A stretch of 64,000 bases of DNA from a bacterium D16-56 (GCA_003611875.1 RAYY01000012.1:1-64000); one strand, 5' to 3'; positions 35,024 to 44,361 are shown, counted from the stretch's first letter. The notes: generated by a model from the letters alone, not told the origin. Numbers and translations are program-made.

Positions 35024-37540
35024 ATGGGCATAAAGAACCGAATCTGGATATTCTGCAAATGGAGACATGCCAGACCGCTGAGGGTATGGATAGCTGCTGT
35101 TATCCTGCTTTTTGGAGGTCTGGCTTTTTGTGCTCCGGTCATGGAGGCATGGGCAGACCGTGTGAATCAGGAGGAAGATGGAGAGACATCTTCCTGCTCC
35201 TTGGGAAAGGTGAAGCTTACAGTGGAGTATGGTTATGGAAACGGGGTAAAGGGAGGACGCTATATCCCGGTTTGTGTTACCATTGTTAATGGCCAGACTT
35301 CTTTGGCAGAGGGAGTCTTAAAGATCAAGTCCATGGAGTCGGACGGAGATATTTACCATTATAATTACGAGATGATTCTGGAATCCGGAGAGGAAAGAAA
35401 GGAGAGATATTATATTCCCATCGGGACAGACGCAGACAGGCTGTTTGTAGCGTTGGAGGATAAGATGGGAGCCGTGCTTGCAGAGCAGCAGGTGGACCTG
35501 AATGTGAGTCGGGATGTGCCAGAGCTGTTTGTGGGAATTCTTTCGGATAATCCGGGAAATCTGGAATATCTGGACGGGGTAGGGATTCACTACAGTACAT
35601 TAAGAACCAGAAGCTTTATGCTGGATCCGGGAGAGCTTCCGGATCAGGCAGTAGGGCTAAACCTGCTGGATGTGATCGTGGTGAATAATTTTAAGCTGAG
35701 GGAATTGTCAGAGCAGCAGACCTCTGCTGTCATGGATTGGGTTTACGGCGGCGGAGTGCTGATTTTAGGAACCGGAAAGCGGGTGGGAGATACACTGGGA
35801 CGTTTTGCTCCGGAGCTTTTGGATGATTCTTATGGGACTGCAGTAATGCGCCGTATCAACCTGGGAGAAGGCTTTGCTTTGGATCGTCCGGAGGATGGGA
35901 TGCTTGAGATGGCCTGTGTGGATATTCCCCTTCACGGAGGGAATGTCATCCTTTCCAGCAGCGGATTTGCCCTGCTGACAGCAGCGTCAAAGGAGCAGGG
36001 AATGATCGGGGTGGCCAGTTTTGATCTGACCGATATTAGAAGGTTTTGTCAGGAGCATCCGTCCTATGTGGATCATTTTTTTACTTCTCTTTTGGGAGAA
36101 ACTCGTATCAACCGGCTGGCGAATGTGGTTTACAGCGGCAACTCGGATAAGTTTTGGTCTGTTCAGAGCCTGATTAACACGGGAAATGTAGAAAAGCTTC
36201 CTAATCTTATGGCCTATGCGGCAGTTGTGATCTTGTATCTGCTGATTATGGGACCGGGAATGTATCTGTTTTTGAAAAACCACAGCCTGCAGATTTATTA
36301 TCGGCGGGGGGTTGTGATTCTGGCAGCAGCTTTTGCAATAATCATTTATTTAATGGGAATGTTTACCCGCTTCCGGTCTACTTTTCATACCTATGCGGCA
36401 ATTCAGGATGTGACGGAGGATTATGTGACAGATACCACATATGTGAATATCCGCAATCCCTACAACCGCCCATATCAGGTGGAGCTGGATCCTTCTTATT
36501 CTGTGCTTCCCATTACACGCAGAAGCATTTCCGATTCTTCCGGGGAAGCCCGATTTACAGGGGAAGAATCATACCAGATTGCCATTGAGAGGGGAGAGGA
36601 ACGTCTGACGATCCGGGGACAGAATATTCCGGCGTTTTCCCCCAGATATTTTAAGCTGGAGAGGAAACAGGATAACACAGACAAGATTGGGATTGTGGGA
36701 AGCGTGGATTATTTTGAAGGGAACATCAGTGGGGAAGTGACCAATCATTTTCCGTTTCCTTTGGAGAATGTTACGTTGATGCTTTATGGGAATATGGTGC
36801 TTTTGGGACGGCTGGAGCCAGGGCAGACCTGCCGTCTGGATGGGCTTGAGCTGCTGCGTTACCCTTTGAATCATTCTTACGCAGTGGCAGAACAGATTAT
36901 CGGGGAGGAGCAGCTTAGGAGGGCGGACATCAGCGATTCCGCGTATTTGCTGGCAACGGAAAGGCTGAATATGCTGACCTTTTATCTTGATAATTATCTG
37001 AACAATTATATGGCAGATGCCCGTGTGATTGCATTCAGCACCGAAAAGGAGGAGCGTTTGTTTCTCAAGGAGGACGGGGAAACTTACGGACACACCATGC
37101 TGACATCTTCCATAGGAGTGCATGCATCCAGGGATCAGCTTCTTTATCGTTCTGTGTTGATGAAAATACCCAGGGTGATCAGCGGCGAATATAATGCAGA
37201 GTCTAACTCTATGGGAGGCATGGAACCTTTGGTGATAGAGTATCAGATGGGAACAGAGCTTGATGTGGAGAGCCTGACTTTCGAACCGGTTTCCCAGGTG
37301 TTTTCGGGAAACGGCAGGGATAATTATATTGAAGCCTTTACAGGAAGTATTTATTTCTATAATCATGGCAGCGGAAATTATGACCGGATTCAACTGGATG
37401 GAAAGAAAATGGATGTGGGACAGCTTGGCCCTTATTTGTCGCCGGGCAATACACTGACAGTGCGGTATGTATATGGGGGACAGAAAAGCTATAATGAAAT
37501 CCAGCTTCCCATGCCTATGGTTGCCGGGAGGGAGCGGTGA
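35024..37540 (+). CDS. Large secreted/membrane protein linked to an ABC exporter
   Basis: An 838-residue protein. The N terminus is a long signal or anchor (basic stretch, then AVILLFGGLAFCAPVMEAWA, about residues 20-45). A beta-rich extracytoplasmic part (about 50-360) includes a segment resembling a GATase-like or von-Willebrand-like alpha/beta domain (DVIVVNNFKLRELSEQQTSAVMDWVYGGGVLILGTG). Two helices lie near 400-460 (LMAYAAVVILYLLIMGPGMYLFL; GVVILAAAFAIIIYLMGMF), then another beta-rich region to the end. No enzyme motif. It overlaps the ABC ATPase gene (stop/start TGATG), so the three genes act together, like GldG-type auxiliary proteins; the analogy is mine. Confidence 0.8.
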   Translation: MGIKNRIWIFCKWRHARPLRVWIAAVILLFGGLAFCAPVMEAWADRVNQEEDGETSSCSLGKVKLTVEYGYGNGVKGGRYIPVCVTIVNGQTSLAEGVLKIKSMESDGDIYHYNYEMILESGEERKERYYIPIGTDADRLFVALEDKMGAVLAEQQVDLNVSRDVPELFVGILSDNPGNLEYLDGVGIHYSTLRTRSFMLDPGELPDQAVGLNLLDVIVVNNFKLRELSEQQTSAVMDWVYGGGVLILGTGKRVGDTLGRFAPELLDDSYGTAVMRRINLGEGFALDRPEDGMLEMACVDIPLHGGNVILSSSGFALLTAASKEQGMIGVASFDLTDIRRFCQEHPSYVDHFFTSLLGETRINRLANVVYSGNSDKFWSVQSLINTGNVEKLPNLMAYAAVVILYLLIMGPGMYLFLKNHSLQIYYRRGVVILAAAFAIIIYLMGMFTRFRSTFHTYAAIQDVTEDYVTDTTYVNIRNPYNRPYQVELDPSYSVLPITRRSISDSSGEARFTGEESYQIAIERGEERLTIRGQNIPAFSPRYFKLERKQDNTDKIGIVGSVDYFEGNISGEVTNHFPFPLENVTLMLYGNMVLLGRLEPGQTCRLDGLELLRYPLNHSYAVAEQIIGEEQLRRADISDSAYLLATERLNMLTFYLDNYLNNYMADARVIAFSTEKEERLFLKEDGETYGHTMLTSSIGVHASRDQLLYRSVLMKIPRVISGEYNAESNSMGGMEPLVIEYQMGTELDVESLTFEPVSQVFSGNGRDNYIEAFTGSIYFYNHGSGNYDRIQLDGKKMDVGQLGPYLSPGNTLTVRYVYGGQKSYNEIQLPMPMVAGRER

Positions 37541-38508
37541 TGCTGAAAATTCGAAATCTGCAGAAAGTATATGGAAATTATCATGCCTTAGACAGTCTGG
37601 ACATGGAAATCAGGGATGGAGCCCTGTACGGCTTTGTGGGTCCTAATGGGGCGGGGAAGACTACCACCATCAAGATCATCAGCGGACTTCTCTGGCCGGA
37701 TGGAGGAACGGTGGAGATCCAGGGAATGGATGCTTTAGCGCAGCCAGGCAGGCTGAAGGAGAAGATTGGTTATGTACCAGATTATTTTGGGGTATATGAT
37801 AATCTGAAGGTGTCAGAGTATATGGAATTTTTTGCGTCCTGTTATGGGATGGAGGGGTTGAAGGCGCGGAAACGTTCCCAGACTCTTTTGGATCAGGTGG
37901 GACTTGGGAATAAAATGGACTTTTATGTGGATGGACTGTCCAGGGGAATGAAGCAGCGGCTGTGTCTGGCCAGGGCACTGCTCCATGAACCGGCTCTTTT
38001 GGTGATGGATGAACCGGCGGCAGGGCTGGATCCCAGAACCAGGCTGGAGTTTAAGGACACGGTGCGGGAACTGAATGAGCAGGGAATGACGATTCTCATA
38101 AGCTCTCATTTGCTTTCGGATCTGGCAGAGCTGTGTACAGATGTAGGGATTGTGGATGCAGGGAAAATGCTGCTGACAGGCAGTGTGGAGGAGGTAATCG
38201 AGAAAATCCATACCTCCAAGCCGGTGATTATAACGATCCACGAAAATATGGGGACAGCCATTGCGCTTTTGAAGGAGCATCCATTGGTGCGTTCCCTGTC
38301 CGTAAAGGATCAGGAAATTATGGTGCAGTTTGCCGGGAGCGGACGGCAGGAGAGCCTGCTGTTAACAGAGCTGATAACAGCAGGGGTTCAGGTAAGAGGC
38401 TTTATGCGGGAGCCGGGAAGTCTGGAGGCAGTGTTTATGCAGCTTACCGGCCGTGAGGAGGAAAGGGTGGTACAGTCTTATGAACATATTCTCGAATCCG
38501 GTTTATAA
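37540..38508 (+). CDS. ABC transporter ATP-binding protein
   Basis: A 322-residue ATPase of the ABC-2/GldA type: Walker A GPNGAGKTTTIK, Q loop, signature DGLSRGMKQRLCLARAL, Walker B LLVMDEPAAGLDPRTR and a His switch (SSHLLSDLAELC). The C-terminal 90 residues form the regulatory tail seen in this subfamily. It overlaps both neighbours (start inside 35024-37540 stop; end overlaps the permease by 29 bases), so translation is coupled. Confidence 0.93.
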   Translation: MLKIRNLQKVYGNYHALDSLDMEIRDGALYGFVGPNGAGKTTTIKIISGLLWPDGGTVEIQGMDALAQPGRLKEKIGYVPDYFGVYDNLKVSEYMEFFASCYGMEGLKARKRSQTLLDQVGLGNKMDFYVDGLSRGMKQRLCLARALLHEPALLVMDEPAAGLDPRTRLEFKDTVRELNEQGMTILISSHLLSDLAELCTDVGIVDAGKMLLTGSVEEVIEKIHTSKPVIITIHENMGTAIALLKEHPLVRSLSVKDQEIMVQFAGSGRQESLLLTELITAGVQVRGFMREPGSLEAVFMQLTGREEERVVQSYEHILESGL

Positions 38509-39379
38509 ACGAGAAACCATGGTCAGTACGCGCAGCTTCCGGCTGGCTCTGGTGCTGTTGGTGTTTAACGGAATTTTGGCATTGGTAGCGCTTTTAAATA
38601 TGTATTCTACATTGGCCCGGGTGCGGGTTACAGCGGAGATTCAATACAGCAGCTTTTTGGATCTGTATATTTTTGTGGCTGTACTGGAATTTGTTATGCT
38701 GATATTTATTATGCCGGCCATTACCGCAGGCAGCATCAGCGGAGAGCGGGAACGGCAGACGCTGGATCTGATGCTGTCTACGAAAATGACTCCAGTGCAG
38801 ATCGTAATGGGAAAGCTGGCAGCATCTTTAAGTACCATGGGACTTTTGATTGTTTCCAGCTTTCCCATTCTGGCCCTGGTGTTTGTGTATGGCGGGGTGA
38901 CTATGAGGGATATGGGAATATTGCTGGTATGCTTTGGGGCGGCAGCTTTGTTTGTGGGAAGCCTGGGGGTGTGCTGCTCAGCCCTGTTTCGAAAGTCTAC
39001 ATTATCGACTGTGGTGGCGTATGGAGTTATGGGCGGCATTGTGGCCGGTACCTATGGGGTGAATCAGCTGGTATTGTTTTTGGGGCGGCTGTCCGGGGCT
39101 TATGCCGTATCAGCGGAGGCAGGAGGAATGACAGTAAGCTCAGGAGGATTTTTATATCTGCTGCTTTTTAATCCCACGGCTACCTTTGTGCTGACCATGC
39201 TGCGCCTGGCAGGGCGGGAGCAGGCCAGAGGCGGTGTGGCACAGTGGTTTGGGACACACAGGGAAAGCTTTGTCAGCCAAAATTGGATTGGATGCAGCGT
39301 GGTTCTTCAGGTGATAATGGCGGCAGTATTTGTGTGGGCGGCTGTCCGGGCAGTGGGACCCAGAAGACGAAAAGGGTGA
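38480..39379 (+). CDS. ABC-2 type transporter permease
   Basis: A 299-residue permease with six or seven membrane helices and the SGERERQTLDLMLSTKMTPVQIVMGKLAAS cytoplasmic loop, the hallmark of the ABC-2/GldF and NatB class. It begins inside the ATPase gene. One permease and one ATPase give an exporter; substrate unknown. Start at ATG 38480, from the position of NPVYKRE, common at GldF-type N termini. Confidence 0.9.
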   Translation: MNIFSNPVYKRETMVSTRSFRLALVLLVFNGILALVALLNMYSTLARVRVTAEIQYSSFLDLYIFVAVLEFVMLIFIMPAITAGSISGERERQTLDLMLSTKMTPVQIVMGKLAASLSTMGLLIVSSFPILALVFVYGGVTMRDMGILLVCFGAAALFVGSLGVCCSALFRKSTLSTVVAYGVMGGIVAGTYGVNQLVLFLGRLSGAYAVSAEAGGMTVSSGGFLYLLLFNPTATFVLTMLRLAGREQARGGVAQWFGTHRESFVSQNWIGCSVVLQVIMAAVFVWAAVRAVGPRRRKG

Positions 39380-39501
39380 ATCCCGAGGATCCGGCCTGCA
39401 GTTGGGTGTTTCCTTTTGGATTATTTTGGTGTATGATAGAAGATAAAGAACGCAGCAGATAACAGCAGGCAGTGAAAGGCTTTAAGAATAGGAGGAGCAA
39501 G

Positions 39502-40833
39502 ATGGGGATTATTAAGGCAGCAGTATCAGCTATTGGGGGTGCGTTGGCGGATCAGTGGCTGGAGGTGATGGAGCCAGGAAATATGGGAGACCAGACGGTA
39601 TTTGCCAGCGGCGTCAAGGTTCGGAAGGGCTCTAATGTAAAGGGTACAGAAAATGTGGTTTCAGATGGTTCTGTCATTCATGTGTATCCCAACCAGTTCA
39701 TGATGGTAGTGGATGGAGGAAAGGTTGTGGATTATACGGCGGAGGAGGGATATTATACGGTGAAAAATTCCTCCACGCCTTCTTTGTTTAACGGCCAGTT
39801 CAAGGACAGCTTAAAGGAGTCCTTTAATCGGATCAAATACGGAGGGGGAACACCCAGAGCCCAGAAGGTGTTCTATGTAAATCTTCAGGAGATAAAGGGA
39901 ATTAAGTTCGGCACCCGCAATCCGGTGAATTATTTTGACAGCTTTTATAATGCAGAGCTTTTTTTGCGGGCTCATGGGACTTATTCTATTAAAATTACGG
40001 ATCCGCTGCGTTTTTATGCACAGGTAATTCCCAAAAATGCAAACAGGGTGGAGATCAGTGCGATCAATGAGCAGTATATGAACGAGTTTTTGGAGGCGTT
40101 TCAGGCATCCATTAACAGGATGTCAGCAGAGGGTGAGAGAATTTCTTTTGTGGCATCCAAGGGTACTGTGCTGAGCCGTCATATGTCAGAGGTTCTGGAC
40201 GACGACTGGAAGCGGACCCGGGGTTTTGAGGTGATGAGTGTAGGAATTGCCAGCATTTCTTATAACGAAGAATCTCAGAAGCTGATTCATATGCGCAATC
40301 AGGGTGCCATGCTCAGCGATCCCGGTGTGCGGGAGGGATATGTACAGGGGGCCATTGCCCGTGGACTGGAGGCAGCCGGCTCTAATTCCCAGGGATCCAT
40401 GGCCGGCTTTATGGGCATGGGCGTGGGGATGAATACCGGAGGCGGCTTTATGGGGACCGCATCTGCAGCCAATCTGCAGCAGATGCAGATGAATGCCAAT
40501 GCACGGGGAGCAGGCGTCCAGAATCTGGCCGGATTTGGAGGAAATACGGCGGCTGGCGCTTATGGCGGAGGAATGGCGGGAGGAACTGGCATACCGGCAG
40601 GCGGTTCCTGGGTGTGCCGCTGCGGAGCAGTCAATACGGGAAAATTCTGCAGTGAATGCGGAACTCCCAAACCTGCAAAGGATACTTGGGTATGCCGCTG
40701 CGGAGCAGTGAATGCAGGCAGGTTCTGCAGTGAGTGCGGAAGTCCGAAGCCGGATGAGAATACCTGGGTGTGCCGCTGCGGAGCAGTGAATACAGGGCGG
40801 TTTTGCAGTGAATGTGGGAATTTGAAAGGATAA
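39502..40833 (+). CDS. SPFH-domain protein with three zinc ribbons (YdjI-like)
   Basis: A 443-residue protein. Residues about 1-290 form an SPFH (band-7-like, virion-core-protein-like) domain: ALADQWLEVMEPGNMGDQTVF, VHVYPNQFMMVVDGGKVVDY, HGTYSIKITDPLRFY, FISVASKG-type segment, and GIASISYNEESQKLIHMRNQG. A Gly/Met/Ala/Asn-rich linker (about 300-365) leads to three almost identical zinc ribbons, each WVCRCGAVNxGxFCSECG with four cysteines. AGGAGG is seven bases before ATG 39502. First gene of a trio with the two following; relatives of Bacillus YdjI bind membranes through YdjG/YdjH. Confidence 0.9.
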   Translation: MGIIKAAVSAIGGALADQWLEVMEPGNMGDQTVFASGVKVRKGSNVKGTENVVSDGSVIHVYPNQFMMVVDGGKVVDYTAEEGYYTVKNSSTPSLFNGQFKDSLKESFNRIKYGGGTPRAQKVFYVNLQEIKGIKFGTRNPVNYFDSFYNAELFLRAHGTYSIKITDPLRFYAQVIPKNANRVEISAINEQYMNEFLEAFQASINRMSAEGERISFVASKGTVLSRHMSEVLDDDWKRTRGFEVMSVGIASISYNEESQKLIHMRNQGAMLSDPGVREGYVQGAIARGLEAAGSNSQGSMAGFMGMGVGMNTGGGFMGTASAANLQQMQMNANARGAGVQNLAGFGGNTAAGAYGGGMAGGTGIPAGGSWVCRCGAVNTGKFCSECGTPKPAKDTWVCRCGAVNAGRFCSECGSPKPDENTWVCRCGAVNTGRFCSECGNLKG

Positions 40834-40848
40834 GAAGCGGACGGTATT

Positions 40849-41868
40849 ATGGCGATCATTATTTATAAATGTCCAAACTGCGGAGGGGACCTGCGGTTTG
40901 TACCAGAAGGGCAGACCTTTCAGTGTGAATATTGTCTGTCGAAGTTTTCAAAGGAACAGATGAAGCTCAGCATGTCAGAACAAACGGAAGCGGCTGTTAA
41001 TGTATATTCCTGCCCAAGCTGCGGGGCGGAGGTTGTGACAGATCCGACTACGGCTGCAACCTTTTGCTATTATTGCCATAATCCGGTAGTGCTGGCAGGG
41101 CGGATGGAGGGAGAATATCATCCAGATGGTGTTCTCCCCTTTGAGATTGACAGGCAAAAGGCTTTGGATATTTTTGAGAGGTGGATTGGCGGGAAGAAAT
41201 ATATACCAAAGGAATTTTATGCGCAGGATCAGATTGAGAAAATGACAGGGGTATATTTTCCTTACTGGCTGTATGGCTGCCAGGTGGAAGCAAGGCTGGA
41301 GGCCCAGGGAAGAAAGCAGAAATCATGGGCAGAGGGGAATACCCGCTTTATCCGCACAGAGGAGTATACCGTGAGCCGAGACGGAACCATGAAGATCCGC
41401 GATGTTTCTCGTAATGCCCTGTCGAAGGCCAACCGGAAACTGGCGGAGGGAGTCATGCCCTTTGAGATAGGTAAACTGCGGCCTTTTGAGATGGCATACC
41501 TGTCAGGCTTTCTGGCAGAGAACCGGGATATGGAGAAAGGACAGTTTGAGGAGGAGATAAAGGAGGAGGTATGCAGATTTGCCGGGGATTCTCTGCGCAG
41601 TGAGATCAGCGGATATGATTCGGTGCAGATTCATTCTGAGAATATGCAGATAGAGAGTCCTGAGTGGCGGTATGTATTAATGCCGGTGTGGACCTTGACT
41701 TATGCAGACAGGAAAACAGGCAAAATCTATTATTTTGCCTGTAATGGACAGACAGGGAAGGTCTGCGGGGAGCTGCCGGTAGATTCCGGGCGGCTGCTGA
41801 GATTGTTTCTGTCTGTTTTTGTGCCGGTATTTGCGGTGCTTTTGGCAGCAGGGTGGTATATAGGGTAG
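40849..41868 (+). CDS. TFIIB-type zinc-ribbon membrane protein (YdjG-like)
   Basis: A 339-residue protein. Two N-terminal zinc ribbons (CPNCGGDLRF...CEYC and CPSCGAEV...CYYC, residues about 8-80), a central alpha/beta region with FEIDRQKALDIFERWIGGKKYIPKEF and YFPYWLY, and one membrane helix at the C terminus (about 315-335). In similar proteins of Firmicutes this family is often misnamed a PriA helicase; no helicase motif exists here. It starts 15 bases after the SPFH gene and acts presumably as a membrane receptor for it. Confidence 0.88.
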   Translation: MAIIIYKCPNCGGDLRFVPEGQTFQCEYCLSKFSKEQMKLSMSEQTEAAVNVYSCPSCGAEVVTDPTTAATFCYYCHNPVVLAGRMEGEYHPDGVLPFEIDRQKALDIFERWIGGKKYIPKEFYAQDQIEKMTGVYFPYWLYGCQVEARLEAQGRKQKSWAEGNTRFIRTEEYTVSRDGTMKIRDVSRNALSKANRKLAEGVMPFEIGKLRPFEMAYLSGFLAENRDMEKGQFEEEIKEEVCRFAGDSLRSEISGYDSVQIHSENMQIESPEWRYVLMPVWTLTYADRKTGKIYYFACNGQTGKVCGELPVDSGRLLRLFLSVFVPVFAVLLAAGWYIG

Positions 41869-41871
41869 GTT

Positions 41872-41890
41872 ATTTCAGGACAGTTCCTAA
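41872..41890 (+). repeat. End fragment of the GGACAG element
   Basis: ATTTCAGGACAGTTCCTAA matches the right terminal inverted repeat of the 16751-16911 element. It ends one base before the ribosome site (GAGG) of the next gene, so it lies in the middle of an operon. Confidence 0.55.
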
Positions 41891-41901
41891 GAGGTATGCT
41901 T

Positions 41902-42837
41902 ATGGTTGTGAAAAAAAACGGAAATAGAAGAATGAGAAAAGCCGTGGAATGGACTGCAGGAATTTTTTTTGCGGCAGTGTGGATTCTGGGAGGAATCATA
42001 CCGATGCCCACGGCCCTGGCTTCTTATCAGGAGCCGGAAGACGCAGAGGCACAGCAGCGGGTATTTGACCAGGCAGGGCTGTTCTCAGAGGCGGAGAGGA
42101 AAGAGCTGGAGGAAGAAATACAAAAGCTGCAGAAAACGGTTGAGGCAGATGTTGTGCTGGTTTTCACAGAGGATGCTCAGGGAAAGACGGCGGAGCAGTA
42201 TGCAGACTATTTTTATCATGTACATGAATTTGGGAAGGGGGAGGATTACAGTGGTGTTCTCTTTCTGATGGATATGGATAACCGGGAGCTGTATATCTCT
42301 ACCTGTGGTCAGATGATCCGGCTCCTGACAGACGAGCGGATAGAATCCATGCTGGATCATGGCATTTCTTATATGAAAAACCAGGATTATGCCCAGTGTG
42401 CCCGTCAGATGCTTGAGGATACTCGGTTCTGGTATAAAAAAGGGATTGCAGAAGGGCAGTATAATGAGGATCGGGACACAGGGGAGGTGAGCCGGTATCA
42501 GGGGGGACGTAAAAGAAGCATTCGCTGGTATGAGTTTTTTCTGGCCTTGGGCGTGGCGGCCTTTTGTGGGGGAAGCGTGTGCGGGAAGGTGAAGCGGGAT
42601 TATGCCATGGAGCAGGAAAGGAGACAGGCATCCGGTCATCACATGGCATACCGGGGAAATGCATGCTTTCGTTATCGGAAGCAGAGTGATGTGTTGAGTA
42701 ATTCTCATGTTGCAAGACAGATTATTCCACGGAATCCTCCTGTCAGCCATTCCGGCCGTACAGGGTATTCCGGACGGAGCACTACCCATAAATCCAGCGG
42801 CGGAAGGAGCTATGGAGGCGGCGGAAGAAAGTTTTGA
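41902..42837 (+). CDS. TPM-domain membrane protein (YdjH/YgcG-like)
   Basis: A 311-residue protein with an N-terminal signal or anchor (AVEWTAGIFFAAVWILGGII), then a TPM domain (about 45-190): VFDQAGLFSEAERKELEEEI, VVLVFTEDAQGKTAEQYADYFY, GVLFLMDMDNRELYISTCG. A second membrane segment follows (about 205-225) and the tail is basic, Ser/Gly-rich and ends SYGGGGRKF, typical of the family. Third member of the SPFH / zinc-ribbon / TPM trio. Start at 41902 rather than 41896 because AGAGG would be too close to the earlier ATG. Confidence 0.88.
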   Translation: MVVKKNGNRRMRKAVEWTAGIFFAAVWILGGIIPMPTALASYQEPEDAEAQQRVFDQAGLFSEAERKELEEEIQKLQKTVEADVVLVFTEDAQGKTAEQYADYFYHVHEFGKGEDYSGVLFLMDMDNRELYISTCGQMIRLLTDERIESMLDHGISYMKNQDYAQCARQMLEDTRFWYKKGIAEGQYNEDRDTGEVSRYQGGRKRSIRWYEFFLALGVAAFCGGSVCGKVKRDYAMEQERRQASGHHMAYRGNACFRYRKQSDVLSNSHVARQIIPRNPPVSHSGRTGYSGRSTTHKSSGGRSYGGGGRKF

Positions 42838-42879
42838 ATCATTTCCCATAAAAATCCGCCCTATATAGACAAATGTAGC

Positions 42880-42909
42880 TGGACAAATGACTATTGTCTA
42901 TGGTATAAT
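42880..42909 (+). promoter_or_regulatory. Promoter of the DUF3798 transporter operon
   Basis: TGGACA (42880-42885), 18-base spacer, perfect TATAAT (42904-42909) with an extended TGG. Start near 42916. Confidence 0.7.
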
Positions 42910-42915
42910 CGAACC

Positions 42916-43076
42916 ACTTTATTTGGCTAAAAGGTTAAATAAGGCATTGGCAGGCTTTTCATATCTGGTAGGGTGTGTAAAGCCAAAGGTTGTCATGGAT
43001 GCTGTAAGAGGCTCCTGCCGTAAGGCTGCGGTAGGATGTTTGGAGGTGTCCAACAAAAAGAAGGAGGAGACAAAGA
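42916..43076 (+). promoter_or_regulatory. Structured 5' leader of the DUF3798 operon
   Basis: About 160 bases before the ATG. Two stems are visible: GGCTTT/AAAGCC around a loop of about 20 bases (near 42953-42984) and CCTGCCG/CGGTAGG (near 43013-43034). It matches no riboswitch class that I can recognise; a regulatory leader is possible. Confidence 0.35.
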
Positions 43077-44327
43077 ATGAAAAAGAGACTACTTAGCCTG
43101 TCACTGGCAGCAGCTATGGTGTTTTCCTTGGCAGGATGCCGCGGAGCAGCGCCGGCAGAGACTACAGCTGCTTCCACTGCGGAGACCACTACTGCTGCAG
43201 CAGCGGATGCTGCCACCACAGCAGAGGGGGATTCTGCTGAACCCGAGACGGCAGCAGAGCCGGCAGGGAATTTTAAGATTGGTATTATCACTGGTACGGC
43301 TTCTCAGGGCGATGAGGAAATTACCCAGGCCAACAAGATGAAAGAGAAGTATGGCGATATGATCGTTACATCTACTTATCCGGATAACTTTACCACGGAG
43401 ACAGAGACGGTTATTTCCAATACCGTGGCCATGGCTTCTGATCCGGATGTGAAGGCGATTATCTGGTGTCAGGCAATTCCGGGCACGGCAGCAGCCATTG
43501 ACAAGGTTCGTGAGACTCGTCCGGACATGATCTTCATCGTTGGTACTCCTGGTGAGGACCCGGGTGTTATCAATCCCAAGGCTGATATCGTTCTGCAGGT
43601 AGATGAGCCTGGATGCGGCATCGTGATTCCGCCTCAGGCGAAAAAGCAGGGCGCTACCACCATGATCCACTATTCCTTCCCGCGTCATATGAGCTATGCT
43701 TTGATCGTGGCTCGTCATGAGAATCTGAAGAAGTACTGTGCTGAGAATGGGATTGAGCTGGTAGATGTTACTGCTCCGGATCCCACCGGCGATTCCGGTA
43801 TCACAGGCGCTCAGCAGTTCATTTTAGAGGATGTGCCCCGCCAGATCGAGAAGTACGGCAAGGATACGGTGTTTTTCACCACCAACTGCGGTATGCAGGA
43901 GCCGCTGATTCGTTCCGTATTTGAGAATGGTGCGATTTACAGCCTGCAGTGCTGCCCGTCCCCGTTCCACGCTTTCCCGGCTGCCCTGAATATTGATATG
44001 GCCGGCCATGAGGCTGATGTGGACTACATGATGGAACAGCTTCAGGCAAAGGTTACAGAGGCTAACATGGGCGGCCGTGTATCTACCTGGGGTGTTCCCT
44101 GTAATATGCTGTTTATCAGTGCTGGTGTTGAGTATGCGAAGAAGGTTCTTGAGGGTGAGACCAATGGAGAGGTTCTGGATGAGGAGCTGCTTCGTTCCAC
44201 CATTCAGGAGTGTGCAGAGCAGTTCACACCTGGTGCAAAGATGACCTTGGATTACTATGTGGATGAAAATGGCACCGCAAAGGAGAATCATTTCCTGGTA
44301 ATGTCCGATTTCGTTACATTTGAATAA
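43077..44327 (+). CDS. DUF3798 solute-binding lipoprotein
   Basis: A 416-residue lipoprotein. Lipobox LAGC at about residue 21 (FSLAGCRG), then an Ala/Thr/Glu-rich linker (about 25-60) and a DUF3798 periplasmic-binding-type domain (FKIGIITGTASQGDEEITQANKM; DVKAIIWCQAIPGTAAAIDKV; SFPRHMSYALIVARHENLKKYC; FTTNCGMQEPLIRSVFENGAIY). It is the likely ligand receptor of the ABC importer that follows. Ligand unknown. The promoter and leader lie just upstream, and an internal terminator after it probably sets a higher level for the lipoprotein than for the membrane parts. Confidence 0.92.
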   Translation: MKKRLLSLSLAAAMVFSLAGCRGAAPAETTAASTAETTTAAAADAATTAEGDSAEPETAAEPAGNFKIGIITGTASQGDEEITQANKMKEKYGDMIVTSTYPDNFTTETETVISNTVAMASDPDVKAIIWCQAIPGTAAAIDKVRETRPDMIFIVGTPGEDPGVINPKADIVLQVDEPGCGIVIPPQAKKQGATTMIHYSFPRHMSYALIVARHENLKKYCAENGIELVDVTAPDPTGDSGITGAQQFILEDVPRQIEKYGKDTVFFTTNCGMQEPLIRSVFENGAIYSLQCCPSPFHAFPAALNIDMAGHEADVDYMMEQLQAKVTEANMGGRVSTWGVPCNMLFISAGVEYAKKVLEGETNGEVLDEELLRSTIQECAEQFTPGAKMTLDYYVDENGTAKENHFLVMSDFVTFE

Positions 44328-44361
44328 TGGCAAAAACGGAATAATGTAATGGTATCTGAAG

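Noticed and set aside
36569-37393. 274-codon minus-strand frame
   Set aside because: Shadow of the 838-residue protein gene; no start signal.
40849-41868. PriA helicase
   Set aside because: Zinc ribbons can cause this name, but there are no helicase motifs; the protein has a C-terminal membrane helix.
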